Of a DNA stretch of 32,808 nt, positions 22,681-32,478 are shown one piece after another. Numbering within the stretch: position 1 is the stretch's first letter; the number at the start of each line of letters is the position of its first letter. Origin of the DNA: Nostocales cyanobacterium Centralia_MAG_434 (GTDB lineage: Bacteria; Cyanobacteriota; Cyanobacteriia; Cyanobacteriales; Nostocaceae); the NCBI GenBank assembly GCA_021324415.1, contig JAJPJF010000196.1, forward strand, positions 1-32,808, read 5' to 3'. Below the pieces are notes generated by a model. It was not told where the DNA came from. It searched no databases and saw nothing but the letters and a program-made list of their open reading frames with translations. The position numbers and the translations under genes are program-made.

Positions 22681-24696
22681 ATGGGAGCCGAGTTAACCGA
22701 TACATCAGATGAGGTGGTTTTACCATCTGCTAACGGGCACAAAGCTGAAGTCAGTGTTCGCAAGGGAAAGAAGCTATTACCACCGAGTACAACATTAGAA
22801 ACAACCCGCTCTTGGAAAATTGAGGATAGTGAAGAACTCTACCGGATTGAAGGTTGGGGTCACCCTTATTTTTCCATTAATGCTGCTGGTCGTGTTACTG
22901 TTTCTCCCAAAGGTGATCGTGGCGGTTCTTTGGATCTGTTTGAATTAGTTAACGCCCTTAAGCAGCGTAATTTAGGACTGCCTTTATTGATTCGCTTCTC
23001 TGATATTTTAGAAGATCGTATTGAGCGGTTGAATGCTTGTTTTGCTAAAGCGATCGCCCGTTATAATTACCCAGGCGTTTACCGTGGAGTATTTCCTGTT
23101 AAGTGCAACCAACAGCGACATTTAATTGAGGATTTAGTGAGATTTGGTAAACCGCATCAATTTGGTTTAGAAGCTGGTTCTAAACCAGAATTAATGATTG
23201 CTTTAGCATTACTAGATACACCAGGCGCGTTATTAATCTGCAATGGCTACAAAGACCGAGAATATATTGAGACAGCAATGCTGGCTCAAAGACTAGGACA
23301 AACACCAATTATCGTCTTAGAGCAGATTGAAGAAGTTGATGTCGTGATTGAAGCAAACCGCCAGTTGGGTATTAAACCAATTGTTGGTGTGAGAGCTAAA
23401 CTCAGTACCCAAGGAATGGGACGGTGGGGAACATCTAGCGGAGATCGCGCAAAATTTGGTCTAACAATGCCTGAGATTATCCAAGCCGTTGACAAGTTAC
23501 GCAATGCTGATTTACTAGACTCTTTGCAGTTATTACACTTCCATATTGGTTCGCAAATTCCTGCAATCAATGTCATTAAAGATGCCATTCAAGAAGCAAG
23601 CCGCATCTATGTGGAATTGGTGGTGCTAGGGGCAGATATGAAATATCTTGATGTTGGTGGGGGGTTGGGAGTAGATTATGATGGCTCGCAAACAAACTTT
23701 TACGCCTCAAAAAACTACAACATGCAAAACTATGCCAACGATATTGTGGCAGAGTTAAAAGACACTTGTGCTGAACGCAATATCCCTGTGCCAACGTTGA
23801 TTAGTGAAAGTGGACGAGCGATCGCTTCTCATCAGTCGGTGCTAATTTTTGATGTGTTAAGTACTAGCGAAATACCAACTGAGCCACCACCACCTCCCCA
23901 AGAAGGAGAATCGCCAATCATCACTTATCTTTGGGAAACTTACCAATCAGTCAACCAGGAAAATTACCAAGAGCTTTACCACGATGCAACGCAATTTAAA
24001 GAAGAAGCGATCAGCCGCTTCAAATTAGGGATTTTAAGCCTTACAGAACGAGCCAAAGCTGAAAGGTTGTACTGGGCTTGTTGTCAGAAAATCCTTGGTA
24101 TTACTAGGCAGCAAGAATATGTACCTGATGATTTGGAAGACCTAGAACAAATTATGGCTTCCATTTACTATGTAAATCTTTCGGTCTTTCAATCTGCACC
24201 TGATTGCTGGGCAATTGACCAATTGTTTCCGATTATGCCCATACATCGGTTGGATGAAGAACCAACGCGGCGCGCGATTTTGGCAGATTTGACCTGTGAT
24301 AGTGACGGGAAAATAGACCGTTTTATTGATTTAAGAGATGTCAAGTCAGTTTTAGAGCTACACCCTGTTAATACTGGAAAGCCATACTATCTGGGGATGT
24401 TCTTAAATGGAGCCTACCAGGAAATTATGGGTAACTTACACAACTTATTTGGCGATACCAACGCAGTTCACATTCAACTAACACCCAAAGGGTATCAAAT
24501 TAAACATGTTGTCAAGGGTGACACAATGAGTGAAGTGGTTAGCTACGTGCAGTACGACTCTGAAGACATGGTGGAAAATATCCGCCAACGTTGTGAGCAC
24601 GCTTTAGAAGAAAATCGTATCACCCTAGCCGAATCTCAGCGTTTATTGCAAACCTATGAACAAAGTCTCAGGAGATATACATATTTGAGTAGTTAG
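22681..24696 (+). CDS. speA: Biosynthetic arginine decarboxylase
   Basis: A 671-residue PLP enzyme that makes agmatine from arginine, the first step of putrescine and spermidine synthesis in this route. The PLP lysine is Lys141 in GVFPVKCNQQ. QLLHFHIGSQI, YLDVGGGLGVDYDGS and SESGRAIASHQSVL are conserved, and the Cys-containing QSAPDCWAIDQLFP lies near residue 515. The length agrees with the family (about 660). The first 45 residues are less conserved. ATG 22681 follows TTAGGAAA. Confidence 0.97.
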   Translation: MGAELTDTSDEVVLPSANGHKAEVSVRKGKKLLPPSTTLETTRSWKIEDSEELYRIEGWGHPYFSINAAGRVTVSPKGDRGGSLDLFELVNALKQRNLGLPLLIRFSDILEDRIERLNACFAKAIARYNYPGVYRGVFPVKCNQQRHLIEDLVRFGKPHQFGLEAGSKPELMIALALLDTPGALLICNGYKDREYIETAMLAQRLGQTPIIVLEQIEEVDVVIEANRQLGIKPIVGVRAKLSTQGMGRWGTSSGDRAKFGLTMPEIIQAVDKLRNADLLDSLQLLHFHIGSQIPAINVIKDAIQEASRIYVELVVLGADMKYLDVGGGLGVDYDGSQTNFYASKNYNMQNYANDIVAELKDTCAERNIPVPTLISESGRAIASHQSVLIFDVLSTSEIPTEPPPPPQEGESPIITYLWETYQSVNQENYQELYHDATQFKEEAISRFKLGILSLTERAKAERLYWACCQKILGITRQQEYVPDDLEDLEQIMASIYYVNLSVFQSAPDCWAIDQLFPIMPIHRLDEEPTRRAILADLTCDSDGKIDRFIDLRDVKSVLELHPVNTGKPYYLGMFLNGAYQEIMGNLHNLFGDTNAVHIQLTPKGYQIKHVVKGDTMSEVVSYVQYDSEDMVENIRQRCEHALEENRITLAESQRLLQTYEQSLRRYTYLSS

Positions 24697-24748
24697 GATT
24701 TAGAAGTTAGGAGTTAGGAGTTAAATTCCTGACTCTTCACTTCTGACT
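24697..24748. repeat. GTTAGGA heptamer repeats and inverted repeat between convergent genes
   Basis: After the speA stop, GTTAGGA units and then partly complementary ACTTCTGACTCC sequences occur. AGAAGT pairs with ACTTCT across this spacer. It likely acts as a two-way terminator between speA and the NDP-sugar gene (inference). Confidence 0.6.
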
Positions 24749-24750
24749 CC

Positions 24751-25920
24751 TCACGAAATAGCGTGTGTTCCCAACAATTCGGCGATCGCTTGGCGTTCTA
24801 CTGGGTTATGGCAAGGTGGATCATGACGTGCATCGGTAATCAGCCAGTCTAGAGCGGCTGCTTGCAGATCTATGGTAGCTCCAGTCTTATCTACGCAGTA
24901 ACGACCAAACACCAACTTATCAACTAAGCTGACTCCAGGACCAAGTCGTGACCACTCAAAAATCACACTGTTGTCTACCATTGCACCACTACATATCCAG
25001 CAATTGGGACCAATCATAGCTGGACCAACGATTTTTGCTCCGTCTTCTATTCGGGTCATACCACCAATATAAACTGGACCTGTGATATCGACTTTGTCCA
25101 AGTTCATTGCGACATTTAAGCCAGTGTAAATACCAGGAGCAACTTGTTGACCAGGGATTTGTACATTTTTTATTTCTCCTGAGAGGACACCACGAATTGC
25201 CCGCCAGTAGTCTGGCACTTTACCAATATCTACCCATTCAAAGTCCATGGGGATAGCATAGAAGGGAGCACCAATTTCTACTAACTTAGGGAATAACTGA
25301 CTACCAATATCGTACTCTACACCAGAAGGTATATAATCCAAGACCTCCGGCTCAAAGATGTAAATACCTGTGTTGATGTTAGTGCTTAAAGCTTCCTCTA
25401 CCTTTGGTTTTTCTTGGAAAGCTTTGATCCGACCATCATCATCTGTAACGACCACACCATAGCTTGAAACGTCTTCCCGTGGCACGGATTTCATGATGAT
25501 AGTAGCGATTGACCCCTTGGATTTATGCCACTTGACCGCTTCTGTCAAGTCTAGGTCAATCAAAGCATCGCCGCATAACACAACAAAGGTGTCATCAAAA
25601 AAGGGTGAGAAATCTTGAATACGGCGCATTCCACCGGCAGAACCGAGGGCTTCCCCCATGAGTGTACCATCAACAATGCGACCTTCAAAAGAATAGGCAA
25701 TTTGTACACCGAACCGTTGACCATCCCGGAAATAGCTTTCAATTTCTTCTGCCAGATGGCTAACGTTGACCATAATCTGGTTAAACCCATGCTGGCGTAA
25801 CAGTTCAAGCAAAAATTCCATTACCGGCTTTTGCAAGATAGGCATCATCGGTTTGGGCATTGTATAGGTAATCGGACGTACTCGAGTACCTTTACCTGCT
25901 GCGAGAATCATCGCTTTCAT
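24751..25920 (-). CDS. NDP-sugar pyrophosphorylase (sugar-1-phosphate nucleotidyltransferase)
   Basis: A 389-residue cytosolic enzyme that joins a nucleotide to a sugar 1-phosphate. The N-terminal domain has the signature MILAAGKGTRVRPITYTMPKPM, then VLCGDALIDLDLTEAV for Mg2+ and the sugar phosphate site, and a second conserved EFEWVDIGKVPDYW-like end. A left-handed beta-helix region follows (GPVYIGGMTRIEDGAKIVGPAMIGPN). It may serve glucose-, mannose- or rhamnose-type precursor supply for envelope polysaccharide; the base and sugar are not decided by sequence. Start ATG 25920 keeps the motif at residue 5. Confidence 0.9.
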   Translation of the reverse strand: MKAMILAAGKGTRVRPITYTMPKPMMPILQKPVMEFLLELLRQHGFNQIMVNVSHLAEEIESYFRDGQRFGVQIAYSFEGRIVDGTLMGEALGSAGGMRRIQDFSPFFDDTFVVLCGDALIDLDLTEAVKWHKSKGSIATIIMKSVPREDVSSYGVVVTDDDGRIKAFQEKPKVEEALSTNINTGIYIFEPEVLDYIPSGVEYDIGSQLFPKLVEIGAPFYAIPMDFEWVDIGKVPDYWRAIRGVLSGEIKNVQIPGQQVAPGIYTGLNVAMNLDKVDITGPVYIGGMTRIEDGAKIVGPAMIGPNCWICSGAMVDNSVIFEWSRLGPGVSLVDKLVFGRYCVDKTGATIDLQAAALDWLITDARHDPPCHNPVERQAIAELLGTHAIS

Positions 25921-26269
25921 ATTAGTTTATTCCTCAATCACCAGCCAATTTACTTCTTTAAGTGATACTTCATGATCTTTTTTTTTCTACCCTCAGTCAT
26001 CCCTAAAAGCACGGATAAAATAAGTTTTCAGCATTGGTACAATGACTTATATTGTAGAATGACAGGCAATCTATCCTCTTTTCAATTTACTCGGATTTTA
26101 GGGTTCCCTGAAGTAAAAATCTCAAAAACATTTCTAAAGAAAGAGTGTAGTAGTGTAAGTCACAAAAATCCTTTTTTTATAGAACCCAATCCTCATAAGC
26201 CCAGAATGTTAAGAGTTTGAGGTTATGGCAGAAGTCATGACTAGAGCACAAAGTCATTGTCAGAGTTTC
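25921..26269. other. Intergenic, no clear feature
   Basis: This 349-base spacer lies between the NDP-sugar gene and scpA, both on the minus strand. An 82-codon plus-strand frame exists (25972-26220) but has low-complexity sequence and no homology I recognise. I see no strong hairpin or repeat. Confidence 0.5.
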
Positions 26270-27079
26270 CTATACCCCCAGTTGGGTGTTTGTGGGATTT
26301 CCTAATAACCGAATTTTAATATCATGATAAAACTCTTCTTGAAATAGCTCTACCTTAGATTGAGCACAAAGCAATAGTAGAGCCCAAAAAACGCTAACAA
26401 GGTTGTTATGTTCTTTAGGCTCATGTTGATTTAGCTGTTTTGTTTGGGTCCACCACTCTACCAATTGTTCTAGATTGCACCAATGCTCTTGGAGACTAAG
26501 CTCTGCCGTTTTTGTATGTAACACCTGCTCCAGTTCAGAAGCCACTTCCGTTAAATTCTCCTGATGTGCCAACTCCAATGCTGCTCGCATGGTTTGGAGA
26601 CTGGGTTGACGCTTAGGACGGACAGGCTTATCCTCCTTCTGCACTTGTTTGAGTTGCTGTGCCATGAGCTGCAGTTGCTCAATCAACTCTTGCAGAGTAA
26701 CACGGCGTTTTGGTGGTGGCATGGCCGCTGGACGACGTCGCAAATGCCGTTCTAATGGCAGCCGATGAGTTTGATGATTTATATCACCCTCACTTGCCGA
26801 CAATTCATCACTATCAGCAAGCGCTTCTTGCTCATCTGCTGCCAACTGTAACTGCATTAGAGTGTTGGCTTTAAACAATACGAGCATTGATGCTGACAAA
26901 AAAGCTTGCCCAGATTGGTATAAGTCAGCCTCATAGCCTCTTGCTGTTGCCTCCGGAGCCATGAACTCTAAATAACGATCAATCACCGAAATTACCTGAA
27001 CATCCCAAGGATCTATTTCACCTTGCTCAGCTTGGTGAATAAGTGATGCAATTTTTTCTAGTAACTCGGAAGCATTCAT
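26270..27079 (-). CDS. scpA: Segregation and condensation protein A
   Basis: A 269-residue kleisin of the bacterial SMC condensin, which bridges SMC heads and binds ScpB. The N-terminal helical domain (ELLEKIASLIHQAEQGEIDPWDVQVISVIDRYL) and the later AFLSASMLVLFKANTL are family-typical, followed by a Gln- and Glu-rich middle and a C-terminal winged helix with ALLLLCAQSKVELFQEEFYHDI. The ATG at 27079 is preferred to the preceding TTG at 27082. No smc or scpB gene is in the window. The LapA-domain gene lies 75 bases upstream on the same strand. Confidence 0.93.
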   Translation of the reverse strand: MNASELLEKIASLIHQAEQGEIDPWDVQVISVIDRYLEFMAPEATARGYEADLYQSGQAFLSASMLVLFKANTLMQLQLAADEQEALADSDELSASEGDINHQTHRLPLERHLRRRPAAMPPPKRRVTLQELIEQLQLMAQQLKQVQKEDKPVRPKRQPSLQTMRAALELAHQENLTEVASELEQVLHTKTAELSLQEHWCNLEQLVEWWTQTKQLNQHEPKEHNNLVSVFWALLLLCAQSKVELFQEEFYHDIKIRLLGNPTNTQLGV

Positions 27080-27154
27080 CAACAGGATCTTTTTAGTTGT
27101 TGATTGTTAGCTACTGGTGATTCTACTCATTACAGATTGACAATGGCTGCTTCT

Positions 27155-27514
27155 TTACTGAGCCATAGCCTGCACTTCATCCTTTAACGAATCACCTGCA
27201 GGCGGTAGTGCCAATTTTAATGATTGAACCTCAGCTTGAAACTGTTCAATCTTGTTCTCTAATTCCTTAATTTGAACATTTTTTTTCCGGACTTGTTGGC
27301 TGTAAACTAGCAGTCTTTGTAACCGTGTCCAGATACTAAACAGCCAAGCAAAAACCGCCCCCAACCCAACAGCTAAAAGCAATTCAACTGCAATTGGTGC
27401 TTGTACCTGTAACCCAGGGACAACGTGAATTGTGCCAAGTTCTGTATTTTCTATGGTAAATAATCCAAAAGCCAGGCACAAGATAAAAATTATTACAAAG
27501 TTCAATTGTCTCAT
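27155..27514 (-). CDS. LapA-domain (DUF1049) membrane protein
   Basis: A 119-residue protein. Two hydrophobic segments (LNFVIIFILCLAFGLFTIEN and VELLLAVGLGAVFAWLFSIW) surround a short loop, and the rest is a coiled coil (VRKKNVQIKELENKIEQFQAEVQSLK). The LapA domain is seen in proteins that work at the inner membrane, in some bacteria with LPS assembly; a cyanobacterial role is unknown. ATG 27514 starts at the membrane segment; the longer frame from 27571 adds 19 residues that look non-coding. Confidence 0.8.
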   Translation of the reverse strand: MRQLNFVIIFILCLAFGLFTIENTELGTIHVVPGLQVQAPIAVELLLAVGLGAVFAWLFSIWTRLQRLLVYSQQVRKKNVQIKELENKIEQFQAEVQSLKLALPPAGDSLKDEVQAMAQ

Positions 27515-28062
27515 TGGAAACCCAAAACTACTACGTAATAGATTATGCCTAATGCTCCCTGAATTTTGCAATCAATACAATCTTGTCTAGATGTGATTCT
27601 GAATTGTATAGCATTTTAAGGCATTTCAAAAAATGCCAACATTACAAATTCTTTATTGAAATTGTATAAGAATATTGATTATAAATCAAGTATAGACGAC
27701 ATTTTTTTATATGGATTTAAATAAAAGATAGCAACTTCAACATAATCTTTATACGAATTTTTTACTTTCTATTAACAAAGATAGATGGACAAATTCCAAT
27801 ATCTACCTAAAGACACAAGCTAAGGAATGACTTAGAAATAACAGAAAATTAGAGAATTCTTACAAAGCTCTAGTATAGACTAGCAAACACTTGCTATAGT
27901 TTCTGGTTCATCGTATCTTTATATGTTCTTTATATATTAAGTCCACTTAGCTAGTAAGATATTTTCCATTTGACTTTAATTTAAATTGATAATGATTAGA
28001 AATCAACCCACTTCACATAGATAAGCAAATCCAACTAAAAAAATATAATAAAAAGCTCCTGA
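27515..28062. other. AT-rich intergenic region with one perfect hairpin
   Basis: 548 bases between the LapA gene and the AI-2E permease gene. GGCATTT (27620-27626) and AAATGCC (27631-27637) form a perfect 7-bp hairpin with loop CAAA. No T-run follows on either strand. The rest is AT-rich without a convincing frame. Confidence 0.5.
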
Positions 28063-29145
28063 TCAATCCAGTGGTGAGTTCTTAGTAAGTGTTATTGTGC
28101 CAGAATTTCCTGATTTGCTAATCTTGAGAGCATCGAAGGTACCTTTAATCGTTCCAGCAATTGGGACAGCAACAATTGTTCCAAGTAACCCAGCAATCTC
28201 AAATCCCATCAAAATAGCTACAAAAATCCAGATGGGATTTAGTCCGATAAAATCACCTAGCAACTTGGGAGCCAAAAGATTATCTTTAATTTGTTGCATC
28301 AGAATTGCTGCTAATGCCACTTGAACGGCCAACCACCAATTTTGCAATAGTACTAAAATTGTGACTAGACCTATACCTAATGTTGCTCCAATAAAAGGAA
28401 TAAGCTCAGATAAGCCGATGAGTATAGCAAACAATAGGGCAAAGGGTACTTTGAGGGCTAAAAAAATTGGAGTGAGGGTTGAACCCATGAACAATCCTAG
28501 CAATAGCTGGCTGAGAAAGAAATTTTGGAAATTTAGCCGTAAGGATGTGGTAAAGGGGACTCGAATCTCGTGGGGCATAAGATGAATAAGACCATCCCAA
28601 ACCTGATCGCCAAATAAAAGCATATAAAATGCCAGCACTACTACTAAAATCAGGTCTAATAATCCTGACAGCAGCGTTCCAGCAAAACCTAAAGCCCCAG
28701 AAGCTAGCTGTTGCACTACGCTTTCAATGTTGCTATTGATCTGAGTACTCACAATCCTAAGATTTATGGGTAAACGGCGCTTTCTAGCTAGCATCTCAAA
28801 ATGCTCTAGATTTGCTTGACTGGCGGTTAGCAAATCAGGAATCTTATTCAATAGTTGGATTGTTTGATCAATTAGCAACGGTATTAGAGTTACGCCCAGA
28901 ATAATCACCAATGTTAAAGTTATCAGCAAAACAATAATGACTGACTGAGAACGGGTCATCGGCGCACGTTCAAAAAAATGAACTGGGTAACTCAATAAAA
29001 AAGCTAAAATCGCCGCAATACTTAGTATAGTAATTGGGTGTTGAAAATAATGAAAAAGTTCAGACAGCAGCCAGAGATTCAAAGCGATAATCGGACCGCC
29101 TAGACCATATATTAATAAACGTTGCAGAGGAGCTGAACGGCGCAT
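28063..29145 (-). CDS. AI-2E family transporter / PerM permease
   Basis: A 360-residue inner-membrane protein of the AI-2 exporter superfamily, about eight helices. Paired helices near the start (residues 10-30 and 36-52), a long cytosolic or periplasmic middle segment (ILGVTLIPLLIDQTIQLLNKIPDLL), and the conserved GLSELIPFIGATLGIGL and PKLLGDFIGLNPIWIFVAILMG are typical. Substrate is unknown; members have been linked to autoinducer-2 export, Na+/H+ exchange or peptidoglycan precursors. ATG 29145 replaces an in-frame TTG three codons upstream. Confidence 0.88.
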   Translation of the reverse strand: MRRSAPLQRLLIYGLGGPIIALNLWLLSELFHYFQHPITILSIAAILAFLLSYPVHFFERAPMTRSQSVIIVLLITLTLVIILGVTLIPLLIDQTIQLLNKIPDLLTASQANLEHFEMLARKRRLPINLRIVSTQINSNIESVVQQLASGALGFAGTLLSGLLDLILVVVLAFYMLLFGDQVWDGLIHLMPHEIRVPFTTSLRLNFQNFFLSQLLLGLFMGSTLTPIFLALKVPFALLFAILIGLSELIPFIGATLGIGLVTILVLLQNWWLAVQVALAAILMQQIKDNLLAPKLLGDFIGLNPIWIFVAILMGFEIAGLLGTIVAVPIAGTIKGTFDALKISKSGNSGTITLTKNSPLD

Positions 29146-29285
29146 TGGAGACAATATGTATTAAAAGCTGGTTTGCAGAATGCAGAATAAATTCTGCAAA
29201 TAGCTCGGTTGGCGCTAGTGATTATATTAGATATTTTTAATAAAGAAGCGCATTGACCTAACTAAGTAAAAACAAGCAGATTAGT

Positions 29286-29930
29286 ATGAACAAAACTATA
29301 GCAGACCTGCGCCAAGACTATAGCTTACAGGGGTTGACAGAAACTGACGTTAATCCTAATCCTTTTATACAATTTCAGCAATGGTTCGATCAGGCACTAG
29401 CAGCTCAACTTTTAGAACCTAACGCTATGACTCTTGCTACTGTTAGCCCAGATGGTAGACCAAGAGCAAGAATGGTTCTGTTAAAAGGTTTTGATGAACA
29501 AGGTTTTGTCTTCTATACCAACTATAATAGTCATAAAGGACAAGAATTAGCAGAAAATCCACAAGCTTCTTTGGTTTTTTGGTGGGCAGAACTAGAACGT
29601 CAAGTTCGTATTAGTGGACGTGTAGAGAAAGTTTCAGAAAACCAATCAGATGAGTATTTCTATAGCCGTCCTTTAAATAGTCGGTTAGGTGCATTAGTGT
29701 CTAATCAAAGTGAGGTTATTGAGAGCCGAGAAGTCCTTGAGAAGAAATTAGAGGAACTCCAGACGAAATATCAAAACCAAGATGTTCCCCGACCACGACA
29801 TTGGGGAGGTTTACGCGTAATTCCAACAGAAATCGAATTCTGGCAAGGACGTTCCAGTCGTCTGCATGATCGCTTGCTCTATACTCGCTTAGATAATGGT
29901 CTTTGGAAGATTGAGCGTTTGTCACCCTAG
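29286..29930 (+). CDS. pdxH: Pyridoxamine 5'-phosphate oxidase
   Basis: A 214-residue FMN enzyme that oxidises pyridoxine or pyridoxamine phosphate to [27 protein letters not shown] and [14 protein letters not shown] hold FMN- and substrate-binding residues, with [11 protein letters not shown] and the C-terminal [31 protein letters not shown] matching the family end. The enzyme dimerises in the cytosol. ATG 29286 starts close to the family length of about 215. It has its own short upstream spacer, divergent from the permease. Confidence 0.97.
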   Translation: MNKTIADLRQDYSLQGLTETDVNPNPFIQFQQWFDQALAAQLLEPNAMTLATVSPDGRPRARMVLLKGFDEQGFVFYTNYNSHKGQELAENPQASLVFWWAELERQVRISGRVEKVSENQSDEYFYSRPLNSRLGALVSNQSEVIESREVLEKKLEELQTKYQNQDVPRPRHWGGLRVIPTEIEFWQGRSSRLHDRLLYTRLDNGLWKIERLSP

Positions 29931-29972
29931 TAGGAGTTAGGAGTTAGGAGTTAGGAGTTAGGAGTTAGGAGT
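29931..29972. repeat. TAGGAGT heptamer array (x6) at the pdxH end
   Basis: Six exact TAGGAGT units begin directly after the pdxH stop. AGTTAAG (29970-29976) pairs with CTTAACT (30009-30015) downstream, so the array end and the following sequence form a hairpin between convergent pdxH and the DUF3153-like gene. Confidence 0.9.
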
Positions 29973-30028
29973 TAAGGGACATTTTATTGAATACCAGATA
30001 ACTCATAACTTAACTGCCAACTACTGAC

Positions 30029-30808
30029 TTAACTACTAACTGTCTTGGAGGCAAATTGAGTGCTGGGATCTGGCATGAAACTGTATCTTAAGTAAAACCC
30101 TGCCCAGATAAATAGAATAATCAGCAACGTCCCGATACCCAAAGGACTGGGAAGCCAGAAAACCACTTCTATATGATTGAGTTCACCTGGTTGTAGCTTC
30201 CACACGAGCTGATTGTTATCTTTTTGGGGTTCAATAGCGTTCTCAACATTTTGAACGCTCCTAGCTCCCCAGGGAGTCTTTAAACTAAAATCCAAATCGA
30301 GTATTGAACCGGGATTAGCTAAAACGTTGCCTTGGCTTGAAAGCAATGCAAGCGATCGCAAATCTAAATCATAGATCAATCGATTCCGCACCAAGAGTAA
30401 AAAATTATTTTGGAACAAGCGTAAGTTTGATTCAATTTTTGGTAGTTCCGAGTCAGTTTCGTTCTTGACTGATTTAGATTTTTGACTGCTGTTAGGGTGA
30501 AAAAATTCGTTAAACTTCTTTTGTAATTCTTGACCATTACTAAAAGGAACTGTCGCCACGAGTTCTTCGTTAGAAATCCGCTGCGTTCTACCTTCTAGCT
30601 TACGGGTACGGCGCTCTATACTATTCAACCATTCATACACAGAATCACCACTAAAACTGATGAGCCGTTCGCCCAACTTAATATGCTGGACGAATTCACC
30701 ACGATTGGAGTTGTCAAAGTTCACGCCTACATCATACTGTACGCAACCAGACAGTAATATCGATGCCAACAGCACAAACCATACAAACCGCACTCGCTTC
30801 AAATACAT
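30029..30808 (-). CDS. DUF3153-like lipoprotein
   Basis: A 259-residue envelope lipoprotein. The N-terminus is basic and hydrophobic with the lipobox LLSGC (acylated Cys near residue 21). Then VQYDVGVNFDNSNRGEFVQHI and an ER/K-rich central part follow. A single membrane helix (about residues IGTLLIILFIWAGFYLRY) is near the end, so both ends are membrane-associated. The family is frequent in cyanobacteria and has no known function; the name is from memory. ATG 30808 lies after GAGGACAGAGATT; an upstream GTG at 30823 is less good. Confidence 0.78.
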   Translation of the reverse strand: MYLKRVRFVWFVLLASILLSGCVQYDVGVNFDNSNRGEFVQHIKLGERLISFSGDSVYEWLNSIERRTRKLEGRTQRISNEELVATVPFSNGQELQKKFNEFFHPNSSQKSKSVKNETDSELPKIESNLRLFQNNFLLLVRNRLIYDLDLRSLALLSSQGNVLANPGSILDLDFSLKTPWGARSVQNVENAIEPQKDNNQLVWKLQPGELNHIEVVFWLPSPLGIGTLLIILFIWAGFYLRYSFMPDPSTQFASKTVSS

Positions 30809-30839
30809 AATCTCTGTCCTCACTATGCAAATCAGTAAA

Positions 30840-30911
30840 CAGTTATCAGATCTTGTGGTATGAAACTGAAACCCTGTGACAAAACTGATAACTGATAACC
30901 AATAACTGTTA
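30840..30911. repeat. TGATAAC-type heptamers and 10-bp inverted repeat
   Basis: CAGTTATCAG (30840-30849) is the exact complement of CTGATAACTG (30885-30894). Then ATAACC and AATAACTGTT continue the heptamer pattern across the stop of the next gene, whose last codons overlap it (30909-30911). It can fold as a hairpin. Confidence 0.65.
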
Positions 30912-31430
30912 AAGACTATACCAAACCAAGCCAGCCACAGTTAAACCAATCACAATGAAAGCCAACCAGATAAAGCGGTTGTCTTTGGTATTGACCTGGC
31001 TGAGATCAATTGGCTCTGGCTTAGGACGTACTTGCTGCTTGGAGGGTTTAGTGATATTAGTACTGAACCGAATTTTGCTTTCATTGTCAGCTATTGTCCC
31101 CAAATCAGGAATTTCAGTCATCCATTCCTTTGGACGTTGTAATCTAGGCGCTTTGAGAATATAGTGCAATCGCTTAGCTTCTTTACTGGTTTCTAAGTGA
31201 GGATGGCGTTTAAGTTGTTCACAAAGGGCGATCGCATCTTCTGTGCGTCCAGCAGCTTCGTAAGCTGTTACTAGCCAAATTTGAACTTCCCCACCTAGGC
31301 GGGAGTTACGAGCCAATAAAGCACTTGCCTTTTCTAGATTTTCAATTGCTTTGCTGTATTGCCCACTTTCAAAGGCTATTCTTCCTGTCTGGTATCGAGT
31401 TTTGGCAATTTCTAGACTTTCTGAATTCAC
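30909..31430 (-). CDS. TPR protein with C-terminal membrane anchor
   Basis: A 173-residue protein. TPR-like helices form the first half (ESLEIAKTRYQTGRIAFESGQYSKAIENLEKASAL; GEVQIWLVTAYEAAGRTEDAIALCEQLKRHP), a Pro-rich linker with LSQVNTKDNR precedes one C-terminal hydrophobic segment (WLAFIVIGLTVAGLVWY). It is probably tail-anchored with a cytosolic repeat part. GTG 31430 (VNSESLEIAK) gives the best conserved-looking start; ATG 31490 or ATG 31517 would add 20 or 29 residues with unconvincing sequence. Neighbours are argB upstream and the DUF3153 gene downstream, all minus strand, so an operon is possible. Confidence 0.75.
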   Translation of the reverse strand: MNSESLEIAKTRYQTGRIAFESGQYSKAIENLEKASALLARNSRLGGEVQIWLVTAYEAAGRTEDAIALCEQLKRHPHLETSKEAKRLHYILKAPRLQRPKEWMTEIPDLGTIADNESKIRFSTNITKPSKQQVRPKPEPIDLSQVNTKDNRFIWLAFIVIGLTVAGLVWYSL

Positions 31431-31584
31431 GTCTTGCACACAAATCAGCACTTCTTTAATTTTGCCGTAGTAGATTCCACCTTTGTTCATCCAATTGTGG
31501 TGAAGTACCTGAATCAACTAGCAATTGCCAATAAGAGTGAGTCGCTAAGGTTGATGCTGTAGATCGAGCAACAATCTTTATTAT

Positions 31585-32478
31585 TTACCCCATAAACTGA
31601 GAGCCGAGGATCATAGTACCAATACCAACATCAGTAAAGATCTCTAGTAGCAGAGCGTGAGGAATGCGACCATCAATAATGTGTGCTGCTCGTACTCCTT
31701 GGGCAAGCGATCGCACGCAACAATTAACTTTTGGGATCATTCCACCACCGACTATACCAGTCGCAATGAGTTGACGGGCTTCTTGAATATCTACTTTTGG
31801 GATCAAGGTAGACGAGTCTTTGTAATCTTTTAAGATACCTCGGGTGTCAGTTAACAAAATTAACTTTTCTGCCCCAAGTGCTGCTGCTATTTCTCCAGCT
31901 ACCGTATCCGCATTAATGTTGTAGGCTTGTCCCATCTCATCGGCTGCAACACTAGACACAACCGGAATATAGTTATTGCTAACTAGTGTTTCCAAAATCT
32001 TGATATTCACACCACTCACTTCTCCCACAAAGCCAATCTCTTCTTGACCTTGAGGGCGAGCTGTGATCAAATTACCATCTTTGCCACAAAGCCCTACAGC
32101 TGAACCGCCTGCTTGGTTAATCAAAGCAACAATTTCTTTGTTGACTCGACCAACCAATACCATCTCCACGACATCCATTGTGGGTGCATCAGTGACTCGT
32201 AGACCATTTTTGAATTGAGGTTCTATGCCTAATTTATCTAGCCAACTGTTTATTTCTGGTCCACCACCATGTACTAGAATTGGTCGTAAACCAACGCAGG
32301 ATAAAAATACAATATCGCGAATAACTTGGTCCTTGAGGGTGCTATCCTTCATCGCCGCGCCGCCATATTTGACTACAATGGTTCGACCAGCAAATTTTTG
32401 AATGTAAGGTAGTGCCTCACTGAGGACTTGTGCACGAGTGACAGCAGCTTGCTTAATAGACTCAGTATCGTTAACCAT
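31585..32478 (-). CDS. argB: Acetylglutamate kinase
   Basis: A 297-residue amino-acid kinase, second step of arginine synthesis. Motifs are [11 protein letters not shown] (Lys37 for ATP phosphates), [33 protein letters not shown] and [15 protein letters not shown], with a catalytic GGMIPKV near the C-terminus. An N-terminal helix of about 27 residues precedes the core, as in arginine-sensitive hexameric enzymes that bind arginine and PII (GlnB) in cyanobacteria; regulation by PII is from family knowledge. ATG 32478 gives the usual start. Confidence 0.97.
   Translation of the reverse strand: MVNDTESIKQAAVTRAQVLSEALPYIQKFAGRTIVVKYGGAAMKDSTLKDQVIRDIVFLSCVGLRPILVHGGGPEINSWLDKLGIEPQFKNGLRVTDAPTMDVVEMVLVGRVNKEIVALINQAGGSAVGLCGKDGNLITARPQGQEEIGFVGEVSGVNIKILETLVSNNYIPVVSSVAADEMGQAYNINADTVAGEIAAALGAEKLILLTDTRGILKDYKDSSTLIPKVDIQEARQLIATGIVGGGMIPKVNCCVRSLAQGVRAAHIIDGRIPHALLLEIFTDVGIGTMILGSQFMG

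Noticed and set aside
25972-26220. Plus-strand ORF of 82 codons between the NDP-sugar gene and scpA
   Set aside because: Phe-rich start from a T-run, no ribosome site, no recognisable domain. It could be real, but I cannot support it.
29931-29972. CRISPR array
   Set aside because: The units are 7 bases without spacers and no cas gene is present; this is a heptamer tandem repeat.
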